Part shown: in pieces, positions 51,356 through 62,116 of the stretch | Layout: the number at the start of each line of letters is the position of its first letter | Numbering within the stretch: the first letter of the stretch is position 1 | Assembly: GCF_009800925.1 (NCBI RefSeq) | Contig: NZ_WOYF01000005.1 | Coordinates: 157,859 to 221,858 of the forward strand | DNA length: 64,000 nt | Source of the DNA: Budvicia diplopodorum | GTDB lineage: Bacteria; Pseudomonadota; Gammaproteobacteria; Enterobacterales; Enterobacteriaceae | Direction of reading: 5' to 3' | Position numbers and translations under genes: made by a program | The notes under the pieces: generated by a model | Database searches by the model: none | What the model saw: only the letters and a program-made list of their open reading frames with translations | What the model was told of the DNA's origin: nothing

Positions 51356-51942
51356 AGTAATTTTCTCTTTGAGCTTTCATTCCACTTAAACAGTAGAAAC
51401 TAGTGTTGTATAAAACTGTCTTTATCCGCCGGAGTCAAGCGGGAGAAAGCGATTGAATTATACGGTGGAGCCCAGCTAATTCAATATGTAAGTAACAAAA
51501 AAGTGAACAAGTTTTTAAAAATCTAGAGAACCATTTTCTATTACCTATCAACCTAGCGCGGCTTATTATTACTAATAATGTTAAACATGCTGTGAATAAT
51601 TATCCTTTTGTGAAGTGACTCACACAAAAAAAACAATCCACGAAACAATACATAAATTAATTATCTTACTAATAACAATAATATTTATACAAATTACTTC
51701 ACCTGAAAGGATTCAACACTCTGAATAACGACGATGAAGTAATAAAAACATGTTTATCTTTGTTAGCATCAACAAACTATAGATGGATAACGCAATTTTG
51801 TTTATTTTATGTTAAAAAATGTAGTAAAAAAAACTAAAATAACGTAATTACCATTCAGTTTTACTCATTTTATTTAACTTTTAAAATTTTTTTACTAAAG
51901 CACAATTTACTCAAGAGAGGGATATCCAATTAGTTAAATTGA
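51356..51942. other. AT-rich region upstream of atpI, no gene seen
   Basis: A gap of 587 bp separates rsmG from atpI, both on the minus strand. It is strongly AT-rich with long A/T runs and frequent stops in all frames; no gene or terminator is clear. The atp promoter is expected here, but I could not fix its exact position. Confidence 0.6.
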
Positions 51943-52566
51943 CTATTTTTTATCCTCAACCACAATAATATGACGCTCTCCGTCAAGTTCAGGAACGTCT
52001 AATCGGATGATGCTTGTTATCCGAAAACCTTCAGGCAGTTGATCTAACTCTTCCTGAGAAACCACGCCTTTTAACGCATAATATTTACCACCGCTTTTAG
52101 CCGGTAGATGGTGGCACCAACTCAACATATCCTGAAGCGAAGCAAATGCCCTACTAATTACGCCATCAAAACCATCAGGAATAGAAAAATCCTCAACCCG
52201 GCTCTGTACAGCAGTGACATTAGCGATGTTCAGCTCATGCATAACCTGACGTATAAAACGAATACGCTTACCTAAGCTATCCAGAAGGGTAAAGTGTGAT
52301 TCAGGACGAACTATTGCTAGCGGGATCCCCGGTAAGCCAGGGCCAGTACCAACATCAATAAAATAGCGGCCTTGCAAATGCGGGTTAACGACAATGCTGT
52401 CCATAATGTGACGAATTAGCATTTGTTGAGGATCTCTTACAGAAGTCAGATTATAGGCTTTATTCCATTTATTTAATAAAGCCACATAGCCCAGAAGCTG
52501 CTGCTTTTGAAGATCGGTTAACACAATATTGGCCGACGACAAAAGTCGATTAAATTGATTTTCCAA
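51943..52566 (-). CDS. rsmG: 16S rRNA m7G527 methyltransferase RsmG (GidB), TTG start
   Basis: This is a cytoplasmic SAM-dependent methyltransferase that modifies G527 of 16S rRNA, 207 residues. The SAM motif I is [16 protein letters not shown], followed by [18 protein letters not shown]. The frame also opens at a GTG at 52584, overlapping mnmG. The TTG at 52566 has AAGGA seven bases upstream and aligns with E. coli RsmG, so it is the likely start. It lies after mnmG in the same direction, as in all gidA–gidB pairs. Confidence 0.92.
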   Translation of the reverse strand: MENQFNRLLSSANIVLTDLQKQQLLGYVALLNKWNKAYNLTSVRDPQQMLIRHIMDSIVVNPHLQGRYFIDVGTGPGLPGIPLAIVRPESHFTLLDSLGKRIRFIRQVMHELNIANVTAVQSRVEDFSIPDGFDGVISRAFASLQDMLSWCHHLPAKSGGKYYALKGVVSQEELDQLPEGFRITSIIRLDVPELDGERHIIVVEDKK

Positions 52567-52576
52567 GACTATTTCC

Positions 52577-54466
52577 TTAAGCACTACGACGTAGCATACC
52601 CTGCTTTTTAAGCCAGACTAACAAAATGGATATAGCCGCTGGCGTAATACCTGAAATTCGGGATGCCTGACCAATAGAACTTGGCTTATGATCGTTTAAT
52701 TTAGCGCTAACTTCATTAGAAAGGCCTGATACCTGTCGATAGTCTAAATCAGAGGGTAGAACGGCGCTTTCATTGCGTAGATGTTTTTCTATTTCACCCT
52801 GCTGACGGGCAATATAACCTTCATATTTGACCTGGATTTCAACCTGTTCAGCGGCCTGAGGATCTGATAACCCCGGTGAAAACAGTGGCAATGTAGATAA
52901 TGTCGCGTAATCAACTTCGGGGCGTTTTAGCAGTTCTTCACCCGTTGCTTCTTTGGATAACGGCGATTTTAATAACGCATTGATCTCTTCAACATGATTC
53001 ATATTAGGATGAACCAGAATACTTCTTAAACGCTGACGCTCAAGCTCAACTAGCTCTTGTTTACGGCTAAAATGTTCCCAGCGAAGATCGTCTACTAACC
53101 CGAGATTACGTCCAATTTCGGTCAGACGAAGATCGGCGTTATCTTCTCTTAGCATAAGCCTGTATTCAGCACGCGAAGTAAACATTCGATAAGGTTCTTT
53201 AGTGCCTAATGTGCTGAGATCGTCAACCAGAACGCCAATATAAGCTTCGTCACGGCGCGGAGACCAACCTTCTTTATCCTCAGCATAACGACCGGCATTA
53301 AGCCCGGCTAAGAGGCCCTGAGCTGCCGCTTCCTCATAACCGGTAGTTCCGTTAACCTGCCCAGCAAAGAATAATCCGCTGATAAATTTACTTTCCAGCG
53401 TAAGTTTAAGATCGCGCGGATCGAAAAAATCATACTCAATGGCGTAGCCGGGACGTACGATATTGGCATTTTCCATGCCGACCATCGATCGGACTATTTG
53501 CATTTGAACGTCAAACGGTAGGCTGGTTGAAATACCGTTAGGATAAACTTCGTTACTGTTCAAACCTTCGGGTTCTAAGAATATTTGGTGTGAATCACGA
53601 TCGGCAAAGCGCATTACTTTATCTTCAATCGACGGGCAATAACGTGGGCCAATCCCTTCAATAATTCCAGCGTACATCGGGCTACGATCTAAATTACTGC
53701 GGATCACACTGTGCGTTTTTTCGTTAGTGTAGGTGATATAACACGGAATTTGTTGAGGATGCTGTTCTACATTTCCCATGAATGAAAAAACGGGCAGAGG
53801 CGTATCACCGTGCTGTTGCTGCAGAATATCAAAATTGATAGTACGTGCGTCAATTCTTGGCGGTGTGCCTGTCTTTAGTCGGTTTACTCGTAGGGGAAGT
53901 TCACGTAAACGCTGTGATAAGCCGATTGAAGGTGGATCCCCGGCTCTGCCACCGCTGTAGTTTTCTAAACCAATGTGGATCTTTCCGTCAAGAAACGTTC
54001 CTACGGTAAGTACCACAGCTTTAGCTCTGAATCTGAGTCCGATCTTGGTAACCGCACCGACAACTTTTTCATTTTCAACGATCAGATCTTCTACTGGCTG
54101 TTGGAAAATCATCAAGTTTGGCTGGTTCTCTAGCGCAGATCTTATTGCCTGTTTGTACAACGCACGATCGGCTTGAGCACGCGTTGCCCTAACTGCGGGG
54201 CCTTTACTGGCGTTTAATGTTCTAAACTGAATTCCTGCTTTATCAATAGCCTGAGCCATTAATCCACCAAGAGCATCCACCTCTTTCACCAAATGCCCTT
54301 TACCAATACCACCAATAGCCGGATTACAGGACATTAGCCCTAAAGTATCGATATTGTGAGTCAGTAGAAGAGTCTGTTGACCCATACGGGCAGCGGCCAT
54401 AGCGGCTTCTGTACCGGCATGACCACCACCGATTACGATGACGTCAAAGGGATCTGGATAAAACAT
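52577..54466 (-). CDS. mnmG: tRNA uridine-5-carboxymethylaminomethyl modification enzyme MnmG (GidA)
   Basis: This FAD-binding enzyme, with MnmE, forms the 5-carboxymethylaminomethyl group at tRNA wobble uridine, 629 residues. The N-terminal FAD motif [14 protein letters not shown] and the [18 protein letters not shown] loop are visible, and the C-terminal helical domain ([14 protein letters not shown]) binds MnmE. It starts 86 bp from the first DUE-like 13-mer; transcription leads away from oriC, as in E. coli. Confidence 0.97.
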   Translation of the reverse strand: MFYPDPFDVIVIGGGHAGTEAAMAAARMGQQTLLLTHNIDTLGLMSCNPAIGGIGKGHLVKEVDALGGLMAQAIDKAGIQFRTLNASKGPAVRATRAQADRALYKQAIRSALENQPNLMIFQQPVEDLIVENEKVVGAVTKIGLRFRAKAVVLTVGTFLDGKIHIGLENYSGGRAGDPPSIGLSQRLRELPLRVNRLKTGTPPRIDARTINFDILQQQHGDTPLPVFSFMGNVEQHPQQIPCYITYTNEKTHSVIRSNLDRSPMYAGIIEGIGPRYCPSIEDKVMRFADRDSHQIFLEPEGLNSNEVYPNGISTSLPFDVQMQIVRSMVGMENANIVRPGYAIEYDFFDPRDLKLTLESKFISGLFFAGQVNGTTGYEEAAAQGLLAGLNAGRYAEDKEGWSPRRDEAYIGVLVDDLSTLGTKEPYRMFTSRAEYRLMLREDNADLRLTEIGRNLGLVDDLRWEHFSRKQELVELERQRLRSILVHPNMNHVEEINALLKSPLSKEATGEELLKRPEVDYATLSTLPLFSPGLSDPQAAEQVEIQVKYEGYIARQQGEIEKHLRNESAVLPSDLDYRQVSGLSNEVSAKLNDHKPSSIGQASRISGITPAAISILLVWLKKQGMLRRSA

Positions 54467-54633
54467 GGTGCTACACCTCGGGATGTTCGGACGATCGCGT
54501 TTAAGGATCTTAGGTCAGGGATTCTACTTAACTTTGAAGTTTAGTCCAACTGCCTTGGATCCTGCTTAATTAAAGAAAGATCTTTTTATTTAGAGATCTT
54601 CTTATTGGATCTACTATTAGGATCGATAGATCT

Positions 54634-54642
54634 TGTGGATAA
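54634..54642. promoter_or_regulatory. DnaA box R1
   Basis: TGTGGATAA is a perfect match to the reverse complement of TTATNCACA, placed 27 bp after the last 13-mer of the DUE. Confidence 0.92.
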
Positions 54643-54660
54643 GGAGTTATTTATCTTTGG

Positions 54661-54673
54661 GATCAGTTTATTG
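54661..54673. promoter_or_regulatory. IHF-like site in oriC
   Basis: GATCAGTTTATTG matches WATCARNNNNTTR at all but its first base, between R1 and R2, as in E. coli. Confidence 0.7.
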
Positions 54674-54739
54674 GGTTACTTGGATCGTTGTGGAAGATCG
54701 GTGATCTTATTCAGTATAAGCTGGGTGTAGTATTGCTAG

Positions 54740-54748
54740 TTATCCACA
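54740..54748. promoter_or_regulatory. DnaA box R2
   Basis: TTATCCACA is a perfect DnaA box in the inverse orientation to R1. Confidence 0.92.
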
Positions 54749-54813
54749 ATCATGATTTGATTAATTAGTTGTTATTGGGATAACTACAGGTTAAACACCT
54801 ATTTAAACTATAC

Positions 54814-54822
54814 TTATACACA
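54814..54822. promoter_or_regulatory. DnaA box R4
   Basis: TTATACACA is a perfect DnaA box at the mioC-proximal end, the usual place for R4. Confidence 0.9.
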
Positions 54823-54838
54823 ACTGAGTGCGTATTTA

Positions 54839-55288
54839 TTAATCGTTTTTGAGTAAAATAATCCAATTTTCTAACCAAACCTCTGCCGGATCTTCAGGAA
54901 TCTCATGTTCAGTCACGTCAATTTCTAGTCGATCGCCTATCCTTTTTGCTCCACGATCCTGCAAAATTCGATCGGCAGTGACGATCCCGCCACAAAAAGT
55001 ATCGTACTCTTTACTGCCTAAACCTATGGCTCCAAATTTAAGATGGCTTAGATCTACTTTTTGTTGTTCTATTTGTTTAAACAGCGGCAAAAGATTATCG
55101 GGAATTTCTCCTGCGCCGTGGGTTGAAGTGACTATCAGCCAGATACCTTCACATTTTAATTCATCTAGTTCAGCACCGTGCAGGATCTCAGTTGTAAATC
55201 CGACCTGATTCAACTTTTCTTCAAGATGTTCGGCAACGTATTCTGCACTACCTAAAGTACTACCACTGATCAATGTTATATCTGACAT
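54839..55288 (-). CDS. mioC: Flavodoxin-like protein MioC
   Basis: This is a cytoplasmic FMN-binding flavodoxin involved in biotin synthase electron supply in E. coli, 149 residues. The FMN phosphate loop is SGSTLGSAEYVAE; TSTHGAGEIPDN and the IGLGSKEYDTFCGG loop complete the site. It is transcribed toward oriC, as in E. coli. A DnaA box lies in its promoter region. Confidence 0.95.
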   Translation of the reverse strand: MSDITLISGSTLGSAEYVAEHLEEKLNQVGFTTEILHGAELDELKCEGIWLIVTSTHGAGEIPDNLLPLFKQIEQQKVDLSHLKFGAIGLGSKEYDTFCGGIVTADRILQDRGAKRIGDRLEIDVTEHEIPEDPAEVWLENWIILLKND

Positions 55289-55352
55289 AAGGATCCTTTG
55301 GATTTTACCGTTTGGAGCCGTATTGTACGCTGTGAAACAGCTGGGATCTACC

Positions 55353-55361
55353 TGTGGATAA
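55353..55361. promoter_or_regulatory. DnaA box upstream of mioC
   Basis: TGTGGATAA is a perfect DnaA box, about 65 bp before the mioC start and just after the asnC stop. In E. coli DnaA represses mioC through such a box. Confidence 0.75.
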
Positions 55362-55383
55362 TGTGGGTATTATAAAAAATAAG

Positions 55384-55845
55384 TTATGGCCTGATCGTCC
55401 GCATAATAGGATTCTGTAAGGATATAAGCGTTTCTGTTGACTGGATTTCGTCAATGGTTTGGATCTTGTTGATAAGTACCTGTTGCAACCCATCGATGGA
55501 CCGAGTCATTACCTTAATAAATATACTGTAGTGCCCAGTTGTATAATAGGCTTCAACCACTTCTTCTAAGCTTTCTAGCTTAGCCAGCGCTGAAGGATAG
55601 TCTTTTGCACTTTTCAGAATAATGCCAATAAAACAGCAAACATCGTATCCTAGCCGTTTTGGGCTTATTTCTACCTGCGTACCTAAAATAATGCCTGCCT
55701 GCCTCATTTTTTCTACCCGAACGTGGATAGTGCCCGGACTTACGTTGAAATTTTTAGCTAATTCAGCGTAAGGAACCCGCGCATTTTTCATTAATTTGTT
55801 AAGTATGCTGCGATCTAAATTATCGATCTGATAATTATCAGCCAT
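55384..55845 (-). CDS. asnC: Lrp/AsnC-family regulator AsnC
   Basis: This is the asparagine-responsive activator of asnA, 153 residues. The N-terminal HTH is LDRSILNKLMKNARVPYAELA, followed by a RAM ligand domain. It is divergent from asnA and the next gene is mioC. Confidence 0.95.
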   Translation of the reverse strand: MADNYQIDNLDRSILNKLMKNARVPYAELAKNFNVSPGTIHVRVEKMRQAGIILGTQVEISPKRLGYDVCCFIGIILKSAKDYPSALAKLESLEEVVEAYYTTGHYSIFIKVMTRSIDGLQQVLINKIQTIDEIQSTETLISLQNPIMRTIRP

Positions 55846-55999
55846 TTTTCACTCCAGTTATTACATTATTCTTATTAATGTAGGCTTAAAAATGAGTAAT
55901 TAAAACTGTAATAGCTATATTTATTGTTGAATATTGAATTATCACCTCGTTCTGTTGCTTAATAGTCGTATACAACATAACAGCACTGAGATAAACACA

Positions 56000-56989
56000 A
56001 TGAAACAGCCCTTCATTCAAAAACAGCAGCAAATTACTTTCGTTAAATCTTTTTTCTCTCGCCAGATGGAACAAAAACTTGGTTTAGTTGAAGTTCAGGC
56101 GCCTATTTTAAGCCGAGTTGGTGATGGCACCCAAGATAACCTGTCTGGCCATGAAAAAGCCGTTCAGGTGAAAGTAAAAGCAATTCCCGGGGCTACCTTT
56201 GAAGTGGTTCACTCTTTAGCAAAATGGAAACGTCAAATTTTAGGCCGTTTTGGTTTTACTGCCGATGAAGGTATTTATACCAACATGAAGGCATTACGCC
56301 CCGATGAAGATCGCCTGAGCGCCATTCATTCTGTCTATGTCGATCAGTGGGACTGGGAAAGAGTGATGTTAGATACTCAACGCACTTCTGCCTATCTGAA
56401 AGAAACGGTTCGTACTATATATTCAGCCATTAAAGAAACTGAAGCAGCCGTTGCCCAAGAGTTTGGACTAAAGCCGTCTTTACCTGCTGAAATTCACTTT
56501 GTTCATAGCGAGTCACTATTACAACGTTATCCGGACCTCGATGCTAAAGGTCGTGAACGTGCTATCACTAAAGAACTAGGTGCTGTTTTCTTAATGGGTA
56601 TTGGTGGTAAATTATCTCACGGTGAGTCTCACGATGTTCGGGCGCCTGATTATGATGACTGGACCAGCGAAGGTACTGAAGGAAACGGTTTAAACGGCGA
56701 TATATTGGTATGGAACTCGATATTAGAAGATGCGTTTGAACTTTCTTCTATGGGTATTCGCGTTGATGCGCAAACGCTGAAGCGCCAGCTAGCGTTAACT
56801 GATGACGAAGGGCGCTTATCACTGGAATGGCACCAGTCACTGTTACGCGGTGAGATGCCACAAACAGTCGGTGGTGGTATTGGTCAGTCCCGTTTAGTTA
56901 TGCTATTGCTCCAGCAAAAGCATATTGGTCAGGTTCAGTGCGGTGTATGGGCACCAGAGCTGCGTGAAACTGTAGATTGTATGCTTTAA
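56000..56989 (+). CDS. asnA: Aspartate–ammonia ligase AsnA
   Basis: This is cytoplasmic ammonia-dependent asparagine synthetase, 329 residues, related to class II aminoacyl-tRNA synthetases. Conserved segments include [42 protein letters not shown] and GGGIGQSRL. The frame opens at 55934, but the ATG at 56000 aligns with the E. coli start. Its stop overlaps the convergent viaA stop by four bases. Confidence 0.95.
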   Translation: MKQPFIQKQQQITFVKSFFSRQMEQKLGLVEVQAPILSRVGDGTQDNLSGHEKAVQVKVKAIPGATFEVVHSLAKWKRQILGRFGFTADEGIYTNMKALRPDEDRLSAIHSVYVDQWDWERVMLDTQRTSAYLKETVRTIYSAIKETEAAVAQEFGLKPSLPAEIHFVHSESLLQRYPDLDAKGRERAITKELGAVFLMGIGGKLSHGESHDVRAPDYDDWTSEGTEGNGLNGDILVWNSILEDAFELSSMGIRVDAQTLKRQLALTDDEGRLSLEWHQSLLRGEMPQTVGGGIGQSRLVMLLLQQKHIGQVQCGVWAPELRETVDCML

Positions 56990-58446
56990 CGTTTTTTTAT
57001 CGACCAGCGGCGACGTAATCGTTGCCCAAGGCCGGTATCAAAACGCCAGATGTGATCGAATATTTTCATTATATTTGGTTTACCGTGTTTAGACATAGCT
57101 ACTGCGTGAAAACGGTGGCTATGTTTTTTTTGCTTATTTTTTATCTTGTTGATTAAGCTGTCTGGTAACCGTTGGGCAATAAAATCGGAAATAATGACGG
57201 TATCTGCATCCTGCCAATCCTTTTGCTCTATTTTTTCTAATGTTTCAGATAAACAAGCTGCCAGATCCGTTCCTCCCTGAAAACATTGGCTTAAAAAACG
57301 AATGGCTTCGCTAAGCCCGCTTTCTGACGTTAGCTCATAGTGAATAACGTCGGTTGAAAATAATAAAATGTAGCAGCGCCTGCCATCAGCCATTGCGATA
57401 CGTAACAACGCCAAGCAGAATGCTTTAGCGCACTTTTCATTGAAACCGCTCATAGATCCGGAGGTATCAACACAAACGATAAATGGCCCTCTAGCCTGTT
57501 TATCGGTGACGCTCTTGGATACTGCTTTGGTCCGGATCTGTTCTCTCCATATTTCGCCTTTTAGTTGATAAGTAAGCAGGCGATGTTCTAAAAAACGGCG
57601 ATAAAATTCAAATTCCAGCTCATCAATATTTAGCAGCGCCATTTCACTTGGCAGAATACGAGCAATATCATTACTTTGATTTATGCCGGTTACCCCTTCA
57701 GGCAGGATAGCGGGTTCCCGGACCATCGTTCTGAATTGTTCATAATGGACATCTTTACGATCGACTGATGTAGGCTGATAGCTTCTGCCTAACTGTTCGG
57801 CTAAGCTAAGTAATTCAGGCTGTTGTGAAAGGAATCGTCCGTATTCAATTAAAGTATCACAGTCAGATTTATACTTTTCACTGCGGCTCATATCCCATAG
57901 TTGAGAAGAACTTTGCTCGTTCTCAACTAAAAAGGGTTCTAATGCACTGCTAATAGCTATCCTTTCCTGAAGTTCGGCAATGAGTTGATCTAAATCCTCT
58001 TGTATTAATGATTTATGTAGAGAAGTAACTTGATGCGATAGGCTTCTTCTCCACTGGCGTAAAAATAGGTGCTGAAAACTGTCACTGGTTTGCTCAATAG
58101 TATTAGATAATTTTTTTGCCTGTGGGGTAAAAGGAGAATTTAAATATTCTAATTTAAGAATAATTTTAGGCAACTGGTTAAAAAATAAATGATTATTTAT
58201 ATTGCGTGTTTCTGTATAAAGATAAAACTCATCTGAAATAACCGGGGGAACCGCTGTGTGCTGTAGTTTTTGCCCTAGTTTCATTTTCCATATATGTAGA
58301 TCTTTATTTAGCGCTTTTTTTATAGCCGGAAACTTTTCAAAAAAAATGATCAACTGCGGGGCTGCCAGAAGGGCGATGAGTAATTCGTCTATCAGTTCTG
58401 TTTCAGTAATTGAAAGCAGTAACTCTATAGTTTGTAGATCTAACAT
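56986..58446 (-). CDS. viaA: VWA-domain protein ViaA
   Basis: This is a cytoplasmic von Willebrand factor A domain partner that stimulates the RavA ATPase, 486 residues. The MIDAS motif DTSGSMSG, followed by the [10 protein letters not shown] threonine and a VIISDFIAQ aspartate, is intact. It overlaps ravA by one base and so is coupled. The pair affects respiratory complexes and aminoglycoside sensitivity in E. coli. The 3' end overlaps asnA. Confidence 0.94.
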   Translation of the reverse strand: MLDLQTIELLLSITETELIDELLIALLAAPQLIIFFEKFPAIKKALNKDLHIWKMKLGQKLQHTAVPPVISDEFYLYTETRNINNHLFFNQLPKIILKLEYLNSPFTPQAKKLSNTIEQTSDSFQHLFLRQWRRSLSHQVTSLHKSLIQEDLDQLIAELQERIAISSALEPFLVENEQSSSQLWDMSRSEKYKSDCDTLIEYGRFLSQQPELLSLAEQLGRSYQPTSVDRKDVHYEQFRTMVREPAILPEGVTGINQSNDIARILPSEMALLNIDELEFEFYRRFLEHRLLTYQLKGEIWREQIRTKAVSKSVTDKQARGPFIVCVDTSGSMSGFNEKCAKAFCLALLRIAMADGRRCYILLFSTDVIHYELTSESGLSEAIRFLSQCFQGGTDLAACLSETLEKIEQKDWQDADTVIISDFIAQRLPDSLINKIKNKQKKHSHRFHAVAMSKHGKPNIMKIFDHIWRFDTGLGQRLRRRWSIKKR

Positions 58447-59963
58447 TACGGATTAATTCCGATAAACCGCTGTTTTTGTTTTTCAATTTCTTGGTGTACA
58501 GCCAGTAGGCTTTCTTCAATTTTATCTAACCACTGCTTATTGATAAATAGGCATGGCTGAACGTTAGCAAAACGTTTTCGTTGCTCACTTAAGCGAGATT
58601 CTACGTTTTTCAATCGCTGAACAAGCTCTTCCGATACTTTTATATGAGGCTGATTATCTGATAAGTACAGCGTTGAAGAATTTAGGCTGGCATCTCTGAT
58701 AGTCAACTGTTGCTGGTTATCAACGACAATATCTAAAGATTGTGAAAACCCGATGCCATTGAGTTTACCTTTTAGTAATTCTCCTTTAGTTAACCATAGC
58801 TCAAGCTGCTGTTTTTCTAAAATAATATGACTAACTTCAATACCATGTAGTTTTAACGGGGTTTGCAATAATAAGGTAACTTTGCTTTCAGCTATATTAT
58901 TGGTGAGAACATAAATCTGCTTACGGTTAAATAGAGTCGTTTTTCTTTCTACTTTTAACGATCGTTGGTTTGATTGCTGTTGTTGGTATTTAATCCAGTC
59001 TGAATTAATTTGTTGAATTTGAAATATAATATTTTGTTGTTGATAGGCCTGTACGGTGATTAATTGTTCTATTTGCTGCTCTATGAGCGATAAAGATTTA
59101 ATGTCATGCCATAAACAATCTTTTAATAATATGATGTCTATAGGGCTAATAGATTCACGATCGCTGAAAAAAGCGCTAGCCTGTAATAAACGAATGGCTT
59201 TTTTCCAGCGTCTGTCGGATACATAAGGTGCATTATCTAACTCGTTTAAGCTTTGACGCAGTGCATAAATAAGTTCAAATACCTCATCCGGTAGTTTTAC
59301 CGTTCCTATCGATTTCTGCCACTCAAGATACTCTTCATCAGTGATGCTTAATGATTCAATTGTAGGACTTAATTTATCATTTTCCTGATGGCTAATTAAT
59401 GCTAAGAAATTATCTTTTTCCTGAACGTTATTCAGGGATATTCTTATCAGCATTCGGTCATAAAGCGCTTCCAGGCTGCTATCGTCTTCAGGGAGCTCAT
59501 TTGATGCAGTAACCAAAAGTCTTAATGGAATAGATGATTCCATATCACCGTTGCGAAAACGCCGTTCATTGACGGCAGTAAGCAGCGTATTCAATATAGC
59601 AGGCCCGGCTTTCCATATTTCATCAAGAAAAACGATTTCAGCTTCAGGAAGATAATTCTTTGTTAGCCTTATATAACGACCGTCTTCCTTTAATGCCTGA
59701 ATAGATAAAGGACCAAATACTTCTTCAGGCGTAGAAAATCGAGTCATCAGATATTCAAAGGCGTCGGCTTGCTTAAAGGTGTATTTTAACCGGCGGGCGA
59801 TTAAGCTTTTTGCTATTCCTGGAGGACCAAGCAAAAAAACGCTTTCTCCGCTAAGCGCCGCGAGTAAGCATAACCTTACCGTATGCTGGCGCTCATAAAG
59901 ACCTGTTTCAAGTATGCTGCTTAAACGAGTTATTCTTTCCGATTTTGTTTGATATTTAAGCAT
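58446..59963 (-). CDS. ravA: MoxR AAA+ ATPase RavA
   Basis: This is a hexameric AAA+ ATPase with a C-terminal LARA domain, 505 residues. Walker A is GPPGIAKS, Walker B is [10 protein letters not shown], and the sensor asparagine is in VTASNELPE. It is the first gene of ravA–viaA. In E. coli it binds lysine decarboxylase LdcI. Confidence 0.94.
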   Translation of the reverse strand: MLKYQTKSERITRLSSILETGLYERQHTVRLCLLAALSGESVFLLGPPGIAKSLIARRLKYTFKQADAFEYLMTRFSTPEEVFGPLSIQALKEDGRYIRLTKNYLPEAEIVFLDEIWKAGPAILNTLLTAVNERRFRNGDMESSIPLRLLVTASNELPEDDSSLEALYDRMLIRISLNNVQEKDNFLALISHQENDKLSPTIESLSITDEEYLEWQKSIGTVKLPDEVFELIYALRQSLNELDNAPYVSDRRWKKAIRLLQASAFFSDRESISPIDIILLKDCLWHDIKSLSLIEQQIEQLITVQAYQQQNIIFQIQQINSDWIKYQQQQSNQRSLKVERKTTLFNRKQIYVLTNNIAESKVTLLLQTPLKLHGIEVSHIILEKQQLELWLTKGELLKGKLNGIGFSQSLDIVVDNQQQLTIRDASLNSSTLYLSDNQPHIKVSEELVQRLKNVESRLSEQRKRFANVQPCLFINKQWLDKIEESLLAVHQEIEKQKQRFIGINP

Positions 59964-60202
59964 GATAGGTTTTTTATTGATTAATAAATGATTCTAAAAA
60001 TTATAGCAGATGTCTGATTAGTAATACTTTTATAAATTAAGTAAATATTGTTTATACAATAAAAGGTGTTGTAATTAAAAAATTTTGGTAAAAATAGCAA
60101 CTAATACAGGATATTGATATTTGGTTTATATTTAAGCCATATCCATTTTGATGCTGTGCCCCTGCGCGGTGGCCCTACTTAAAGCTGACAAAAGAAATCA
60201 TT

Positions 60203-62071
60203 ATGAGTACTGATAATAAACGTTCCTTACCCGCAGCTATGCTGGCTACGATTGGTGTAGTGTATGGTGATATAGGTACTAGCCCTCTTTATACCTTAAG
60301 GGAATGTTTTTCTGGTTATTATGGCTTTAGCGTTGAGCCTGATGTCATTTTTGGCTTCTTATCTCTGATTTTCTGGATGCTGATTATTGTTGTATCCCTG
60401 AAGTACCTCAGTTTTGTTATGCGGGCTGATAATGCCGGTGAAGGGGGGATATTAACGTTAATGTCTTTGGCTGGTAGATACGCCAGTGATAAAAAAACGG
60501 CATTTGTTGTTATTATTGGGCTAATTGGTGGCAGTTTTTTTTATGGGGAAGTTGTTATCACGCCAGCAGTTTCGGTGATGTCTGCGATGGAAGGTCTGGA
60601 ACTGCTAGCCCCATCTCTTGAACCTTACATCGTTCCCTGTGCGATTCTAGTTTTAACTATCCTATTTTGTATTCAGAAACATGGTACCGGCGGCGTCAGT
60701 AAAGTTTTTGCTCCGGTCATGCTGTTATGGTTTATCGTTATTGGGCTGCTGGGCGTAAGAAGCATTATTGCTAGCCCTGAAGTGCTTTCAGCTCTAAATC
60801 CTATGTGGGCTATCGGATTTTTTCTTGAATATAAGACACTGTCTTTCTTTGCGTTAGGGGCCGTTGTTTTATCCATTACCGGCGTTGAGGCTTTATACGC
60901 TGATATGGGGCACTTTGGTAAAATGCCTATCAGGTATGCGTGGTTTATCGTTGTTTTGCCATCTTTAGTATTAAACTATTTTGGACAAGGCGCTTTATTA
61001 TTAAGAAGTCCGGAAGCCATAAAAAACCCTTTCTTCTTATTAGCACCTGATTGGGCGTTAATTCCTTTATTGATACTGGCTACTTTAGCGACCGTAATAG
61101 CCTCGCAGGCAGTGATATCCGGCGTATTTTCTCTGACCAGACAGGCGGTGCATTTAGGCTATCTTCCTCCTATGAGGATTTTGCATACCTCTGATATGGA
61201 AGCCGGTCAAATATACATTCCTGCCATCAATTGGTTACTGTTTATCGCTGTTGTTATTGTTATTGCTACCTTTAAGCACTCCAGCAATCTGGCCGCTGCT
61301 TATGGTATTGCAGTGACGGGTACAATGGTTATTACCTCAATACTTTCATGCTCTGTTGCCTATAGAAACTGGCACTGGCCGCGTATAGCAACAGTAACAA
61401 TATTGGGTATTCTGCTGTGTATTGATGTTCCATTGTTTACTGCTAACGCCATTAAAATATTTTCCGGCGGTTGGTTGCCGCTAACACTGGGCTTGGTGAT
61501 GTTTATTATCATGACGTCTTGGAAAAGCGAGCGCTTTAGATTGTTACGCCGGCTAAACGAGCACGGTAATTCTTTAGAAGCGCTTATCGCGTCATTAGAA
61601 AAGAATCCACCAACGCGGGTTAATGGCACCGCAGTGTTCATGATTAGGACGACCAACGTTATTCCTTTTTCACTATTGCATAATTTGACCCACAATAAAG
61701 TGCTGCATGAGCGAGTCATATTGTTAACCATTAAAACGGTAGATACGCCTTATGTTCACAACGTGCAGAGAGTGACTATCGAGCAGCTTTCGCCTTCTTT
61801 CTGGAGGGTTGTAACCAGCTATGGCTATAAAGAAACGCCAAACGTTGAGAACGTTTTCTACTTATGTGGATTAGAAGGACTTTCTTTCCGGATGGATGAA
61901 ACCTCATTCTTCCTTTCGCATGAGTCAGTTAAGCTAGGTAAGCGCCCGTGGTATTTAAGAATCAGAGGGCAGCTTTTTCTGGCGCTTAACCGTAATGCCT
62001 TGAGGGCGGCGGACCAGTTTAAAATTCCGCCTAACAGAGTGATAGAACTGGGAACTCAAATCGATATTTAA
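60203..62071 (+). CDS. kup: Low-affinity potassium transporter Kup
   Basis: This is an inner-membrane potassium:proton symporter, 622 residues with 12 predicted helices and a cytoplasmic C-terminal domain. Conserved [16 protein letters not shown] and GGEGGI-like ([16 protein letters not shown]) motifs are present. It is divergent from ravA and convergent with hsrA. Confidence 0.96.
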   Translation: MSTDNKRSLPAAMLATIGVVYGDIGTSPLYTLRECFSGYYGFSVEPDVIFGFLSLIFWMLIIVVSLKYLSFVMRADNAGEGGILTLMSLAGRYASDKKTAFVVIIGLIGGSFFYGEVVITPAVSVMSAMEGLELLAPSLEPYIVPCAILVLTILFCIQKHGTGGVSKVFAPVMLLWFIVIGLLGVRSIIASPEVLSALNPMWAIGFFLEYKTLSFFALGAVVLSITGVEALYADMGHFGKMPIRYAWFIVVLPSLVLNYFGQGALLLRSPEAIKNPFFLLAPDWALIPLLILATLATVIASQAVISGVFSLTRQAVHLGYLPPMRILHTSDMEAGQIYIPAINWLLFIAVVIVIATFKHSSNLAAAYGIAVTGTMVITSILSCSVAYRNWHWPRIATVTILGILLCIDVPLFTANAIKIFSGGWLPLTLGLVMFIIMTSWKSERFRLLRRLNEHGNSLEALIASLEKNPPTRVNGTAVFMIRTTNVIPFSLLHNLTHNKVLHERVILLTIKTVDTPYVHNVQRVTIEQLSPSFWRVVTSYGYKETPNVENVFYLCGLEGLSFRMDETSFFLSHESVKLGKRPWYLRIRGQLFLALNRNALRAADQFKIPPNRVIELGTQIDI

Positions 62072-62080
62072 CCGCCTCTG

Positions 62081-62116
62081 AAGCTCTCCTTAATTAATCG
62101 GGGGGGCTTTAGTTTT
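62081..62116 (+). terminator. Terminator between kup and hsrA
   Basis: AAGCTCTCC pairs with GGGGGGCTT (with wobble pairs) around an 11-base loop, and TTTTT follows at 62112–62116. It ends 10 bp after kup and overlaps the end of the convergent hsrA. Confidence 0.7.

Larger units (their letters stand above)
54558..54830. other. Chromosomal replication origin oriC
   Basis: The region lies between mnmG and mioC, the E. coli oriC position. Three DUE-like AT-rich 13-mers begin GATCCTGCTTAAT (54558), GATCTTTTTATTT (54579) and GATCTTCTTATTG (54595). Three perfect DnaA boxes lie at 54634–54642, 54740–54748 and 54814–54822, with several weaker ones. An IHF-like site is at 54661–54673. Twelve GATC (Dam/SeqA) sites occur between 54493 and 54706. 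The order DUE, R1, IHF, R2, R4 matches E. coli. Confidence 0.95.
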
